A stretch of DNA of 64,000 bases from Archangium violaceum (GTDB taxonomy: Bacteria > Myxococcota > Myxococcia > Myxococcales > Myxococcaceae). Under the pieces are notes generated by a model. It was not told where the DNA came from, made no database searches, and worked only from the letters and a program-made list of their open reading frames with translations. Location: contig NZ_CP069396.1 in the NCBI RefSeq assembly GCF_016887565.1, positions 248,001 through 312,000 of the forward strand, written 5' to 3'. Positions 50,558 to 59,347 of the stretch are shown one piece after another (position 1 is the first letter of the stretch; each line of letters opens with the position of its first letter). The position numbers and the translations under genes were made by a program.

Positions 50558-50841
50558 CCGAGCCTCCGCGCCACCAGCGTGGCTACCAGGGGCAGCATGA
50601 GCGCGGCGCACACGGCCCAGGCCACGCGCCCGTTCCTCAGCAGTGGCAGCCCGCACGCGAGCGCCACCCAGAGGGGCACCACCAGGTGGAAGCCCACCAG
50701 GAAGGTCCACCCTCCGGAGACGGGGAGGAGCGCCACCAGTCCGGCCCCGAACGCGAACGCCGCCAGGGGCGCCCCCACCAGGGCCGCGAGGGTCCGCGCG
50801 AGGCTGTGATTCGCCGCCTTGCTTCCCACGCCCTCGCTCAC
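50554..50841 (-). CDS. DUF3649-like small membrane protein
   Basis: A 95-residue protein with three hydrophobic helices (LARTLAALVGAPLAAFAFGAGLVALL, FLVGFHLVVPLWVALACGLPLL, VAWAVCAALMLPLVATLVA). Its place between the DUF3325-like and PepSY genes is the usual place of DUF3649 in siderophore-uptake operons, which is the main basis for the name. It starts at GTG 50841, overlapping the previous stop (GTGA), so the three genes are translationally coupled. Confidence 0.65.
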   Translation of the reverse strand: MSEGVGSKAANHSLARTLAALVGAPLAAFAFGAGLVALLPVSGGWTFLVGFHLVVPLWVALACGLPLLRNGRVAWAVCAALMLPLVATLVARRLG

Positions 50842-51131
50842 CCGTGCACTCCCGCGAGCACCGCTGGCACCAGCCCGAGCAGCCCGCTCACGAGCGCGAC
50901 CGTCCGCGCGTGCTCGGGCCGGGGCGCCAGCACCAGCACCAGCACCGAGGCCACCGTCATGGCGAGCACGAGCAGCACGAGCAGTCCCCCCACGGCACCC
51001 GACCCGGCGACACAGCACGCGGCCGCAGCGAGTCCGGTACAGGCCGCCGCCCAGCGCGTGGGCCCTCGGGTTCCATCGCTCAGCCACGAGACCGCCGAGA
51101 CGCAAAAGGCGAGTGCCGCGAGGCTCAACAC
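50838..51131 (-). CDS. DUF3325-like small membrane protein
   Basis: A 97-residue, three-helix membrane protein (LSLAALAFCVSAVSWL, WAAACTGLAAAACCVAG, LLVLLVLAMTVASVLVLVLAPRPE). The APRP ending and position at the head of the operon fit DUF3325, but the assignment rests mostly on context. The start is GTG 51131 behind AGGAGG. A Fur-like box lies 53 bases upstream at 51184. Confidence 0.65.
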   Translation of the reverse strand: MLSLAALAFCVSAVSWLSDGTRGPTRWAAACTGLAAAACCVAGSGAVGGLLVLLVLAMTVASVLVLVLAPRPEHARTVALVSGLLGLVPAVLAGVHG

Positions 51132-51183
51132 CGCGACGTCCTCCTGGCCCAGGTCCCTCGCTTCATGCGCTTTCGTGAATTGT

Positions 51184-51202
51184 GAGAATGATTTGCATTT
51201 TC
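51184..51202. promoter_or_regulatory. Fur-box-like site of the DUF3325-DUF3649-PepSY operon
   Basis: GAGAATGATTTGCATTTTC matches the classical Fur consensus at 14 of 19 positions with dyad symmetry (GAAT...ATTT). It lies 53 bases before the GTG at 51131, an ordinary operator position. Confidence 0.6.
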
Positions 51203-51293
51203 AGCGGACACCCCCTGGCTGTCAAGTGAGGACGGCGGCTCCACGGGGGCCGGGTTATAGAGGCGCCACTGGAGTCAGACAGGGAGAGTTCGC

Positions 51294-52472
51294 ATGGCCA
51301 AGGGAGCCTTCTTCAATGTGCCCCTCCACGGGCACGTCAACGCCACGCTGCCGGTGGTGCGGGAGCTGGTGGAGCAAGGGGAGCAGATCACGTACTACCT
51401 CACCGACTCGTTCCGGTCCCAGGTGGAGCGGACGGGGGCGCGGTTCCACCGCTACGAGAGCACGTTGGAGGGTGGGCCGAAGGGGGGCGCGATAGGGTTT
51501 CTCCCGGCCCGCATGCCCGGTGAGGGCCGCCAGGTGCTCGCCCAGCTGTTGGAGGTCGTACGCGCGGAGCGCCCCGACTACCTCGTCTATGACCCGATGT
51601 GCCTGTGGGCACGGATGCTGGGGCAGATTCTGCGCATCCCCGCCATCACGTTCCGTCCCACCATGGCCATCGACCCCCGGTCGGGCCAGTTCGCGGCCTT
51701 CTTCAAGAGCAGGGCCGCGGCGTTCGCGGGACTGTTCGAGCAGGCCGGCAAGGATCTGGCGGCCCTGATGCGGGAGTACGACCTGCCCCCGACCGACTTC
51801 GTCAGCGTGATGAGCCAGGCGGAACCGCTGAACCTGGTCTGCGTGCCGCGCTCGTTCCAGGTGGGCGGCGACACGTTCGATGAGCGCTACGTCTTCGTGG
51901 GGCCGTCCATCCGGTCGCGCGGAGACGCGGGGGACTTCCCCCTGGAGCATCTCGCGGGAGGCCCGGCGCTCTACATCTCGCTGGGGACGATCTTCAACAA
52001 CTGGCCGGAGTTCTACCGGATGTGCTTCGCGGCGTTCGGCGGGACGAAGTGGCGCGTGGTGCTCGCCACGGGGCACGCGGTGAACGCCGCGGAGCTGGGC
52101 CCCATCCCCGACAACTTCCTGGTCCGCCCCTCGGTGCCGCAGCTGGAGGTCCTCGAGCGCACGGACGTCTTCCTCACCCACGGCGGCGCCAACAGCCTGA
52201 TGGAGTCGTTCGCCTATGGCGTGCCGGTGGTCGTGATTCCGCAGATGGCGGAGCAGCCGCTGAACGCCCATCGGGTCGCCGAGCTGGGTCTGGGGCTGGC
52301 CCTGGAGAAGGAGACCGTCACCGTGGAGCAGCTCCGGCAGTCGGTGGACCGGGTCTCCCACGAGCCGGAGTTCCGGACGAAGGTGCGGGCCATGCAGCAG
52401 GATGTCCGTGGCTCGGGAGGTTACCTCCGCGCCGCCGAGGCCATCCTCGCGTTCCGCGCCCGTCAGGGCTGA
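51294..52472 (+). CDS. GT1-family (MGT-like) glycosyltransferase
   Basis: A 392-residue GT-B enzyme of the macrolide-glycosyltransferase-like group. The N-terminal acceptor domain begins AFFNVPLHGHVNATLPVV, with the catalytic His of GHV. The C-terminal nucleotide-sugar domain has YISLGTIF, VPQLEVLERTDVFLTHGGANSLMESFAYGVPVVVIPQMAEQ, which is the donor-binding signature, with the E/D-Q ending. Such enzymes attach UDP- or dTDP-sugars to antibiotics, flavonoids or lipids. The acceptor is unknown. AGGGAGAG supports the start. The 3' end overlaps the convergent kinase gene by 10 bases. Confidence 0.9.
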   Translation: MAKGAFFNVPLHGHVNATLPVVRELVEQGEQITYYLTDSFRSQVERTGARFHRYESTLEGGPKGGAIGFLPARMPGEGRQVLAQLLEVVRAERPDYLVYDPMCLWARMLGQILRIPAITFRPTMAIDPRSGQFAAFFKSRAAAFAGLFEQAGKDLAALMREYDLPPTDFVSVMSQAEPLNLVCVPRSFQVGGDTFDERYVFVGPSIRSRGDAGDFPLEHLAGGPALYISLGTIFNNWPEFYRMCFAAFGGTKWRVVLATGHAVNAAELGPIPDNFLVRPSVPQLEVLERTDVFLTHGGANSLMESFAYGVPVVVIPQMAEQPLNAHRVAELGLGLALEKETVTVEQLRQSVDRVSHEPEFRTKVRAMQQDVRGSGGYLRAAEAILAFRARQG

Positions 52473-55400
52473 GCGGCCCGGTCCTCCCCCTCGGGGCGGT
52501 GCTCGGACAGGGGGAGCTCCAGCGTGGCCGTGGCGCCCGTGCCGGGGCCATCGCTCTCCAGCGTGAGGCGCCCTCCCATCATCTGCGCCGCCAGCACGCT
52601 GGCGTGCAGGCCGAATCCGTGGCCGTCCTTGCGCGTGGTGAAGCCGTGCGTGAAGAGCCGCTCGCGGAGCTCGGGGGCGATGCCCATCCCGTTGTCCACC
52701 ACCTGGATGCGCGCCCACCGCCCCTCGGAGGCGAGCCGCACGCGCAGCACCCGCTGGCTCTCCGGGAGCACGTCCAGCGCGTGCTTCGCGTTGCTGATGA
52801 GGTTGATGAGGATCTGCAACACCTTGTGCTTGTCCACCATCACCCTGGGCACCGCGGACAGCTCGCGGGTGACGGAGATGCCGTGGCGCTTGAGCGAGGC
52901 CAGCTGGATGCGCAGCGCGTCATCGACGAGCTGCGAGAGATCGCACTCCATCGCCAGGACCGACGTCTTGGCGTAGTTCTGCTGCACCTGGACGATGGCG
53001 CGGATGTGGTCGATGTACCGGTTCATCGCCTCCACATCGCCCATCAACGTCTCCTGCTCGCGCAGCAGCTCCTCGGACAGCTCGGCGAGGTACTCCGGCA
53101 GCTGGCTGCCGCGCGCGTCCCGGGTGAGGAAGTCCGGGAGGGAGTCCCGGTGCTCCAGGAGCAGCGCCGAGGCCTGCTTCACCCGGCCCACGCGCGAGGC
53201 GCCCACGTGCCTGCGCATCATCTCCACGTTGATGACGGCACTGGTGAGGACGTTGCCCACGTTGTGCAGCACGTTGGAGGCCACCTCGGCCATGCCCACC
53301 TCGCGGGCCGTGTCCACCAGCCGGGCCTGGGCCTCCTTGAGCGCGCGCGTGCGCTCCTCCACCCGCTGCTCCAGCTCGTCGTTGGCCTGGCGCAGGGCCG
53401 CCTTGCCCCTGCGGACATCCTCGTACAGCCGCGCGTTCTCGATGGAGATGGCGGCCTGGCTGGCGAGGTGACTGAGCAGGGCCATGCGCTCCGGGTTGAA
53501 GGCGTGGGTGGCCAGGTTGTTCTCCAGGTACAGGGCGCCGCGGAACGCCTCCCGCCGCATCAGCGGCAGGCACAGCACCGAGCGCGCCCCGCTGCGCAGC
53601 AGGTACTCGTCGGACGAGAAGGGATGGGGCCGGGAGGCGTCGTGGATGAGCACGTGCTCGTGCGTGCGCTTGACGTAGGAGATGAGCGTCCCCGGCAGCT
53701 CATGGGCCGTGCCCTCCTCGGCGGGGAGGATGGTGCCGTCCGGCGAGGAGCCGGAGACGGCGGCGACCGAGAGCGTGTCCCCATCCGGCAGCAGCAGGGC
53801 ACCCCGCTGGGCGCCGGCGTTCTCGATGGCCACCCGCAGCAGGGTGGTCACCAGCTGCTCCAGGACGATCTCCCCGGAGATGGCCTGCTGCGCCTTCACC
53901 ACGGAGAGCGCGTCGATCTGCGTCGAGTCCGTCGTACTGGTGGTCTCCTCATATGAGGCCTCTCGCGAGGGCGACAGGTCGGGCCACCGCGTCTCCAGGT
54001 GCAGGGCCTTGCCGGTGGCGCCCCATTGCCGGTACGCGGCCTGGGCCTCGCGCGCGAAGGAGAGGGCGGCCACGGGCGCCTGCCGCGCCTGCCAGAAGTT
54101 CGCCGCGAGCTCGGCCGCGATGCCGACGTTCTGGGTGAAGCCGTTCTCACGGGCCTGGCGCATGGCCTCTTCGTACGCGCGGACCGCGTCATCCAGCCGC
54201 CCCTCCAGGCGGGCCAGCTCCGCGAAGACCATCCGCTCCGGAGCGCGGAACGTCTCCGGGCAGCTCTGCGCCCATTCGGCGAGCTGCTGGTGGTGCCGCT
54301 GGATGGCCTCGAGCGACTTCGCCCGCGCCTGTGCCTCCTGGCCCTCGCAGCTCGCGGCCAGCGACAGGGCCCGGTAGAGGTGGAAGTCCAGGTTGTTGAT
54401 GCTCCCCCTCATCACCCAGAGGATTCCAGCCGCCTGCTCCGCGGCGTCGAGCGCCTCCGCGTAGGCGCCGCACATGTAGCGGGACCTGAGCTTGGTGATC
54501 CAATAGGTGGCTCGCAGGCTGCTCAGGCGCGCGGACGTCAGGCCGGCCTCGAACGCCTGCTCGTCGAAGCCCTCCCCGCTCAGCGTGCCGAACGAGAGCG
54601 TACGCCCGCGCAACTGCTGCACGTAGCGCTGGTGGACGAGGAGGGTGTCCCTGGCGTCCAGGACCCCGGCCTTGCGCGTGAAGTCTCCCCGGACGACCGA
54701 CTCCTGGTAGACGTCATCCAGGTGGTGCCCCATCACCAGGCGGTTCAGGGTGATGGTCGAGCCGCAGAAGCACGCCGCCTGGAAGTCCCCCGCCTGGACC
54801 GCGTAGTGGAAGCCGTCGAGGACGAGCTCCTGCGTCGCGGAGAGGGGTTGGGACCAGTAATAGATGAACTGCAGGCTGAAGAGCACCTTGCCCCGTTGAG
54901 AGGACAGGTTGTGACGGTCGAGGAGCGCGCGGGCGAGCATTCCCAGCGCATGGCCTTCCCGGTATTGTTTGAAGTGGACGCCGGCCAGCATTCCCAGCCA
55001 GCTGAACCCGGACACGGCGGTCTCCGTGAAGCCGTGACGCAGGGAGAGGGTGACGATCTGGCTCAGGTCGATGATGAGCAGGTGGACATCCGAGAAGAAC
55101 GCCGTCGCGAAGAGGGCCTCGAGGGCGGCCATCTTCGCCTTCATGTCCGGATCCGTCATGAGGGGAAGGTCGACGAGGCTCTCGATGGGGCCCTCGCGGA
55201 GCAACGCCCAGACCTCCTCATAGGCGGCCGCCGCCTCCTGCGGGGTGGGGCGCGCCGGAATCGGCATGCCCAGCCGTGACAGGCACTCCAGGATGTTGGC
55301 GCCGGCCTCCCGGTTGCGGCCCGTCGCCACGTAGACGGAGTTCCTCAGGAGGTAGGCGGCCACCATGTCCGTGTTGTTCCTCGCCCGGGGCAGCAGCTCC

Positions 55401-57787
55401 TCCGCCAGACGTTCCGCCTCGGCGGCATTGCCGCTCGTGAGCTCGCAGCTCGCCCACGCGCGGCGCACCTTGAAGGCCAGCGCGGCGTCCGTCTCCCAGG
55501 GGTCTCCGGGAATGAGCGAGAAGGCCATCTTGAAGTAGGCGATGGCGGGCCGGTGCGCGATGGACGCCAGGGCCTTGAGCCCGGCCTCCGCGTTCAGCCT
55601 CGCCAGCTGGTGGCGCTCCGCGGGCTCGTGGATCAGCTCCACCCCGGCGTTGAGCTGGCTCACCACGTCGAAGAGCTTCTCGCGCAGCATGTCGGGCGGG
55701 AGGCTCGCCAGCAGCGACCGGCCGATGCGCAGGTGGATGGCCTTGCGCTCCTCCTCGGAGCTGAGGGCATGGGCCGCCTGGTGGATGCGGTCATGCAGGA
55801 AGCGGTATTGCTCCGGGCCGCCGCGCATCAACAGGCCCTCCTGCAGCGCGGGACAGAGCCCCTGCTCCACCTCCCCCAGGTCCTCCACGTCGAAGAGGGT
55901 GCTCAACATCGTGAGGGAGAAGGTGTTGCCCACGCACGCGGCCAGGCTCAGCAGGCGTTGTACCTGCGCGGGCAGCTGGCGCAGCTTGTCCAGCAGGAAG
56001 TGGACGACGTCGTCCGAGTAGCCCGTGGTCCAGACGTCCTCGGCGTTCCACTTCCATCCGCCCTCGGGCGTGCGCGTCAGCAGCCCATCGTGGTCGAGCG
56101 CCAGCATCAGCTGGCCGAGGAAGAACGGATTGCCGCGCGACTTCTCGTGGAGCCGTGACGACAGCGGAACGATGACCTCCTGCCCCGCCCCTGGCAGCGC
56201 ATCCGTGACGAGCTGCCGGACCTGCTCCAGGCCCAGCGGCTCGAGCTGGAGGTCCGTCACCCGCGCGCCCGATTTGCGCACCCCCTCCACCATCGACATC
56301 ACCGGATGGGAGGGGCTGACCTCGTTGTCGCGGTAGGCCCCGAGCAGCAACAGCGGCGGTGTCTCCGGGTGGGTGAGCAGGTTCTGGAGGAGCTGGAGGC
56401 TGGCCAGGTCGGCCCACTGCAGGTCGTCCAGGAACAACACGAGCGGGTGCTCCGGCGTGGCGAAGACGCCGAGGAACTTGCGGAGTACCTGGCCGAAGCG
56501 GTTGCGCGCGTCGGTGGGCGGCAGCTCCTGGACGGGAGGCTGTCCGCCGACGACGAGCTCCAGCTGGGGAACGAGCTCCACCAGGACCTGGCCATACTCG
56601 CCCCAGGCCGCCTGGAGGCGCTCGCGCCACCCGGCCAGCTCCTCGTCCGTTCCCGCCAGCAACTGCTGCACCAGTCCCTGGAGGGCCTGTGCCAGCGTGG
56701 AGTAGGGGATGTCGCGGTGGAACTGCTCGAACTTCCCACTCAGGAAGAAGCCACGCCGCTGCACCACCGGCTTGTGCAGCTCCAGCACCACCGAGGACTT
56801 GCCGATGCCGGAGTAGCCGCGCACCAGCATGAGCTCCGCCTGTCCTCCGTGGCGGACCCGTTCGAACCCTTGCAGCAGCGTGGCGACCTGGGCCTCGCGC
56901 CCGTAGAGGCGCTGCGGGAGCTGGAAATGCTGGGGGACGTCCCGGGCGCCCAGGGGGAACGCCTCGAGCGCCCCCTCGCGGCACTTCTCCAGGTCGGCCC
57001 GCAGCCCCTCGGCGCTCTGGTAGCGCTCCTCGGCCGTCTTGGCGAGCAGCTTCATCACCAGCGCCGAGACGGCGGGGGGAATGGTGGGGAGGAGCTCGTG
57101 GGGCGGCCTGGGGTGCTGGGCCATGTGCGCGTGGAACCACTCGAGCGCATCACGCCCCTGGAAGGGGCGGCTCCCCGTCAGCAACTCGTAGAACGTCACA
57201 CCCAGTGAATAGAAGTCGGTGCGGTAGTCGACGAGGCGGTTCATCCGCCCGGTCTGCTCCGGCGACATGTACGCCAGCGTCCCCTCGATGAGGTTGGCCG
57301 GTGCGGCGTCCAGGTGCTCCACGCGTTGGAGCGAGGCCACCCCGAAATCCACGAGGCGGGTGCTTCCCTCCGGCTCGGCGATGATGTTGGCGGGCTTGAG
57401 GTCCTTGTGGATGACGCCGTGGCGGTGGAGCTCCGCGAGGGTGGACGCCAGGGAGATGGCCAGCTCGAGGAAGCGTGGCACCTCCAGGGGCTGGCCGACG
57501 AGCTCGGACAGGGGTTCGCCCCGCAGCCGCTCCATCATGAGGACGGGACGGCCGAGCACGTACGCGTGGGAGTAGGAGCGGACCACGCCGCTCACATCCC
57601 GCAGCCGCTGGAGGATGCTGAACTCCCGGCGGTAGCGTTCGCGCTCGCGGGGCCCCGGGGCGCGGATGGAGGGAGTCTTGATGATGACCGGCAGGCCATC
57701 GGACTCGCGCACCGCCTGGAGGAGCACGTTCGCGCCCGTCGTGCGGAGCGTACCGAGGAGCTTGTAACCTGGGATGTCGAGCGTCAT
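52463..57787 (-). CDS. Ser/Thr kinase-AAA ATPase-GAF-histidine kinase fusion
   Basis: A 1774-residue cytoplasmic signalling protein. Residues 1-265 are a Hanks-type kinase (HKDLKPANI, DFGVAS, MSPEQ). From about 300 there is a predicted P-loop ATPase of the AAA/STAND type (GYSGIGKSS, then LLFLDDLQWAD). A long TPR-like helical region spans about 600-1270. A GAF domain covers about 1310-1450. A coiled coil leads to a histidine kinase with His1508 in VLHNVGN, N-box NLISNAKHAL, VDNGMGIA and GHGFGLH. No receiver domain is present. Related fusions in myxobacteria and cyanobacteria are poorly understood. The ATG at 57787 begins the kinase directly. Its histidine-kinase end closely resembles that of the protein at 60951. 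Confidence 0.92.
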   Translation of the reverse strand: MTLDIPGYKLLGTLRTTGANVLLQAVRESDGLPVIIKTPSIRAPGPRERERYRREFSILQRLRDVSGVVRSYSHAYVLGRPVLMMERLRGEPLSELVGQPLEVPRFLELAISLASTLAELHRHGVIHKDLKPANIIAEPEGSTRLVDFGVASLQRVEHLDAAPANLIEGTLAYMSPEQTGRMNRLVDYRTDFYSLGVTFYELLTGSRPFQGRDALEWFHAHMAQHPRPPHELLPTIPPAVSALVMKLLAKTAEERYQSAEGLRADLEKCREGALEAFPLGARDVPQHFQLPQRLYGREAQVATLLQGFERVRHGGQAELMLVRGYSGIGKSSVVLELHKPVVQRRGFFLSGKFEQFHRDIPYSTLAQALQGLVQQLLAGTDEELAGWRERLQAAWGEYGQVLVELVPQLELVVGGQPPVQELPPTDARNRFGQVLRKFLGVFATPEHPLVLFLDDLQWADLASLQLLQNLLTHPETPPLLLLGAYRDNEVSPSHPVMSMVEGVRKSGARVTDLQLEPLGLEQVRQLVTDALPGAGQEVIVPLSSRLHEKSRGNPFFLGQLMLALDHDGLLTRTPEGGWKWNAEDVWTTGYSDDVVHFLLDKLRQLPAQVQRLLSLAACVGNTFSLTMLSTLFDVEDLGEVEQGLCPALQEGLLMRGGPEQYRFLHDRIHQAAHALSSEEERKAIHLRIGRSLLASLPPDMLREKLFDVVSQLNAGVELIHEPAERHQLARLNAEAGLKALASIAHRPAIAYFKMAFSLIPGDPWETDAALAFKVRRAWASCELTSGNAAEAERLAEELLPRARNNTDMVAAYLLRNSVYVATGRNREAGANILECLSRLGMPIPARPTPQEAAAAYEEVWALLREGPIESLVDLPLMTDPDMKAKMAALEALFATAFFSDVHLLIIDLSQIVTLSLRHGFTETAVSGFSWLGMLAGVHFKQYREGHALGMLARALLDRHNLSSQRGKVLFSLQFIYYWSQPLSATQELVLDGFHYAVQAGDFQAACFCGSTITLNRLVMGHHLDDVYQESVVRGDFTRKAGVLDARDTLLVHQRYVQQLRGRTLSFGTLSGEGFDEQAFEAGLTSARLSSLRATYWITKLRSRYMCGAYAEALDAAEQAAGILWVMRGSINNLDFHLYRALSLAASCEGQEAQARAKSLEAIQRHHQQLAEWAQSCPETFRAPERMVFAELARLEGRLDDAVRAYEEAMRQARENGFTQNVGIAAELAANFWQARQAPVAALSFAREAQAAYRQWGATGKALHLETRWPDLSPSREASYEETTSTTDSTQIDALSVVKAQQAISGEIVLEQLVTTLLRVAIENAGAQRGALLLPDGDTLSVAAVSGSSPDGTILPAEEGTAHELPGTLISYVKRTHEHVLIHDASRPHPFSSDEYLLRSGARSVLCLPLMRREAFRGALYLENNLATHAFNPERMALLSHLASQAAISIENARLYEDVRRGKAALRQANDELEQRVEERTRALKEAQARLVDTAREVGMAEVASNVLHNVGNVLTSAVINVEMMRRHVGASRVGRVKQASALLLEHRDSLPDFLTRDARGSQLPEYLAELSEELLREQETLMGDVEAMNRYIDHIRAIVQVQQNYAKTSVLAMECDLSQLVDDALRIQLASLKRHGISVTRELSAVPRVMVDKHKVLQILINLISNAKHALDVLPESQRVLRVRLASEGRWARIQVVDNGMGIAPELRERLFTHGFTTRKDGHGFGLHASVLAAQMMGGRLTLESDGPGTGATATLELPLSEHRPEGEDRAAQP

Positions 57788-57865
57788 GGCTCCGCCGGGG
57801 CGTTGCTACGTGTTACCAGGGCCAGGGCACCTCGGCCACGTGCATCCTCTCCTCTCCGCCGCTCC

Positions 57866-59209
57866 TCACCCCAGGCGGCGGAACCGCAGCTGGATGCCGC
57901 TCCTGGGCTTGGGGAAGGGGACCAGGATATAGGAGAGATCCTGCCCCGGTACGAGCTCCCACGTGTAGTGCTTGAGCAGCAGCGCCAGCATCACGCTCAT
58001 CTCCACCATGGCGAAGTGCTGGCCCAGGCAGATGCGCGGTCCGCCGCCGAAGGGGATGAAGGCGCCCTGCTTCCGCTGCTCGGCGCGCTCGGGGCTGAAG
58101 CGGTCGGGATCGAACCGGTCCGGTTCCGGCCAGCTCGAGCCCGCGTGCGCGGTCCTGATGCTGACGGGCACCGCCCACCCCTGGGGGATGCGGTAGCCGT
58201 TGTAGACCACGTCCCGCGTGGTGACGCGGAAGGCCCCGCCGATGGGCGGAATGACGCGCATCCCCTCGTGGAGGAGCTGGACGAGGTAGGGCGTCGCCCG
58301 CAGCCCATCCAGGGTGAGGGGGCCCTCCAGGTGGGCCACCGCCTCGCGGCCACGCTGGAGCACCTCCGGGTGCCGGGCCAGCAGCAGCACGAGGTTGGAG
58401 GTGGCGGTGACGGTGGTGTCATGCCCGGCGAAGAGGAGCAGCTGCAGCTCGTCGACGATGGTCTCTCGCGACAGGGGGGGCTCCCCGTCCTCGCGGCGCT
58501 GGAGGAGCGAGCCGAGCAGATCCGGCGGCTGCTCGGTGCGCGCCTGCCGCTCGGCGACCACCTTGTCCAGGTAGTCGATCATCGCCTTCTTCGAGGCGAG
58601 CGCCTTGCCGAACGTCGTCCAGGGCAGGTTGACCGGGGCGGGTACGAAGAGGCCCGCCGTCCACCTCTGGAAGTGGTGCATGAGGAACGGCACGTCCACG
58701 GCGTCCTGGCCGAAGATGAGGGTGAGGGCGATCTCGAAGGCCAGCTCGCGCATGGCGGGCCACAGGGTGAGCTCGCCCGGGAGCGCCGCCCAGCGCTCGA
58801 AGTGGCGCGTGACGAGCGACTCGATGACGGGCACGAAGCCGCGCATCGTCGCGTAGCTGAAGTGGGGGGCGAGCAGGCGGCGCCGCTCCAGGTGCTCCTC
58901 GCCCTCGAGCAGGGAGAGGCAGCGTGCCCCGAGCAGCCGGCGGACGCCAGGGCTCCAGCGGTTCTTCAGGTACTTGCCCTCGCCCGCGAAGATCCACTGC
59001 ATGGCCTCGGGGCCGGTGAGGAACACGGTGGGTGAGCCCAGCACGTGGGTGCGGAAGACGGGGCCGTACTGGCGCTGCCGGCGCTCGGAGAAGGCCCGGC
59101 TGGAGCGCAGGAACTCCAGGGTCTCTCCGAGCAGCGGGAGGCCAGACCTGCCAGGTGGAAGCGGGAAGTTCTCGGGAGCGGGGGTACTGGCATCCACCTG
59201 GGGGGTCAT
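57866..59209 (-). CDS. cytochrome P450
   Basis: A 447-residue P450. The I-helix has LLLFAGHDTTVTATSN (the acid-Thr pair), the K-helix ExxR is EGMR, and the haem loop is FIPFGGGPRICLGQ with the thiolate Cys. The overall pattern resembles CYP120/CYP26-like bacterial P450s, which hydroxylate retinoids or lipophilic substrates; the true substrate is unknown. The start at 59209 is preferred because GGAG lies about nine bases upstream and the first conserved block (PPGRSGLPLLGETLEFLR) follows soon. No ferredoxin partner is adjacent. The FAD oxidoreductase lies 139 bases upstream on the same strand. Confidence 0.93.
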   Translation of the reverse strand: MTPQVDASTPAPENFPLPPGRSGLPLLGETLEFLRSSRAFSERRQRQYGPVFRTHVLGSPTVFLTGPEAMQWIFAGEGKYLKNRWSPGVRRLLGARCLSLLEGEEHLERRRLLAPHFSYATMRGFVPVIESLVTRHFERWAALPGELTLWPAMRELAFEIALTLIFGQDAVDVPFLMHHFQRWTAGLFVPAPVNLPWTTFGKALASKKAMIDYLDKVVAERQARTEQPPDLLGSLLQRREDGEPPLSRETIVDELQLLLFAGHDTTVTATSNLVLLLARHPEVLQRGREAVAHLEGPLTLDGLRATPYLVQLLHEGMRVIPPIGGAFRVTTRDVVYNGYRIPQGWAVPVSIRTAHAGSSWPEPDRFDPDRFSPERAEQRKQGAFIPFGGGPRICLGQHFAMVEMSVMLALLLKHYTWELVPGQDLSYILVPFPKPRSGIQLRFRRLG

Positions 59210-59347
59210 GTCGGTCGTCTCCGGGCCGCTGGGGGGGGAAGAGCCCTCGATCCTTGACGATACAGGAGGTTCAGGCGGGACGTGAGACGCCCCCACCGAT
59301 GCGACGAGCGGAGACCTGGAGGGCGAGCGGCGGGCTCATACCCGGAT

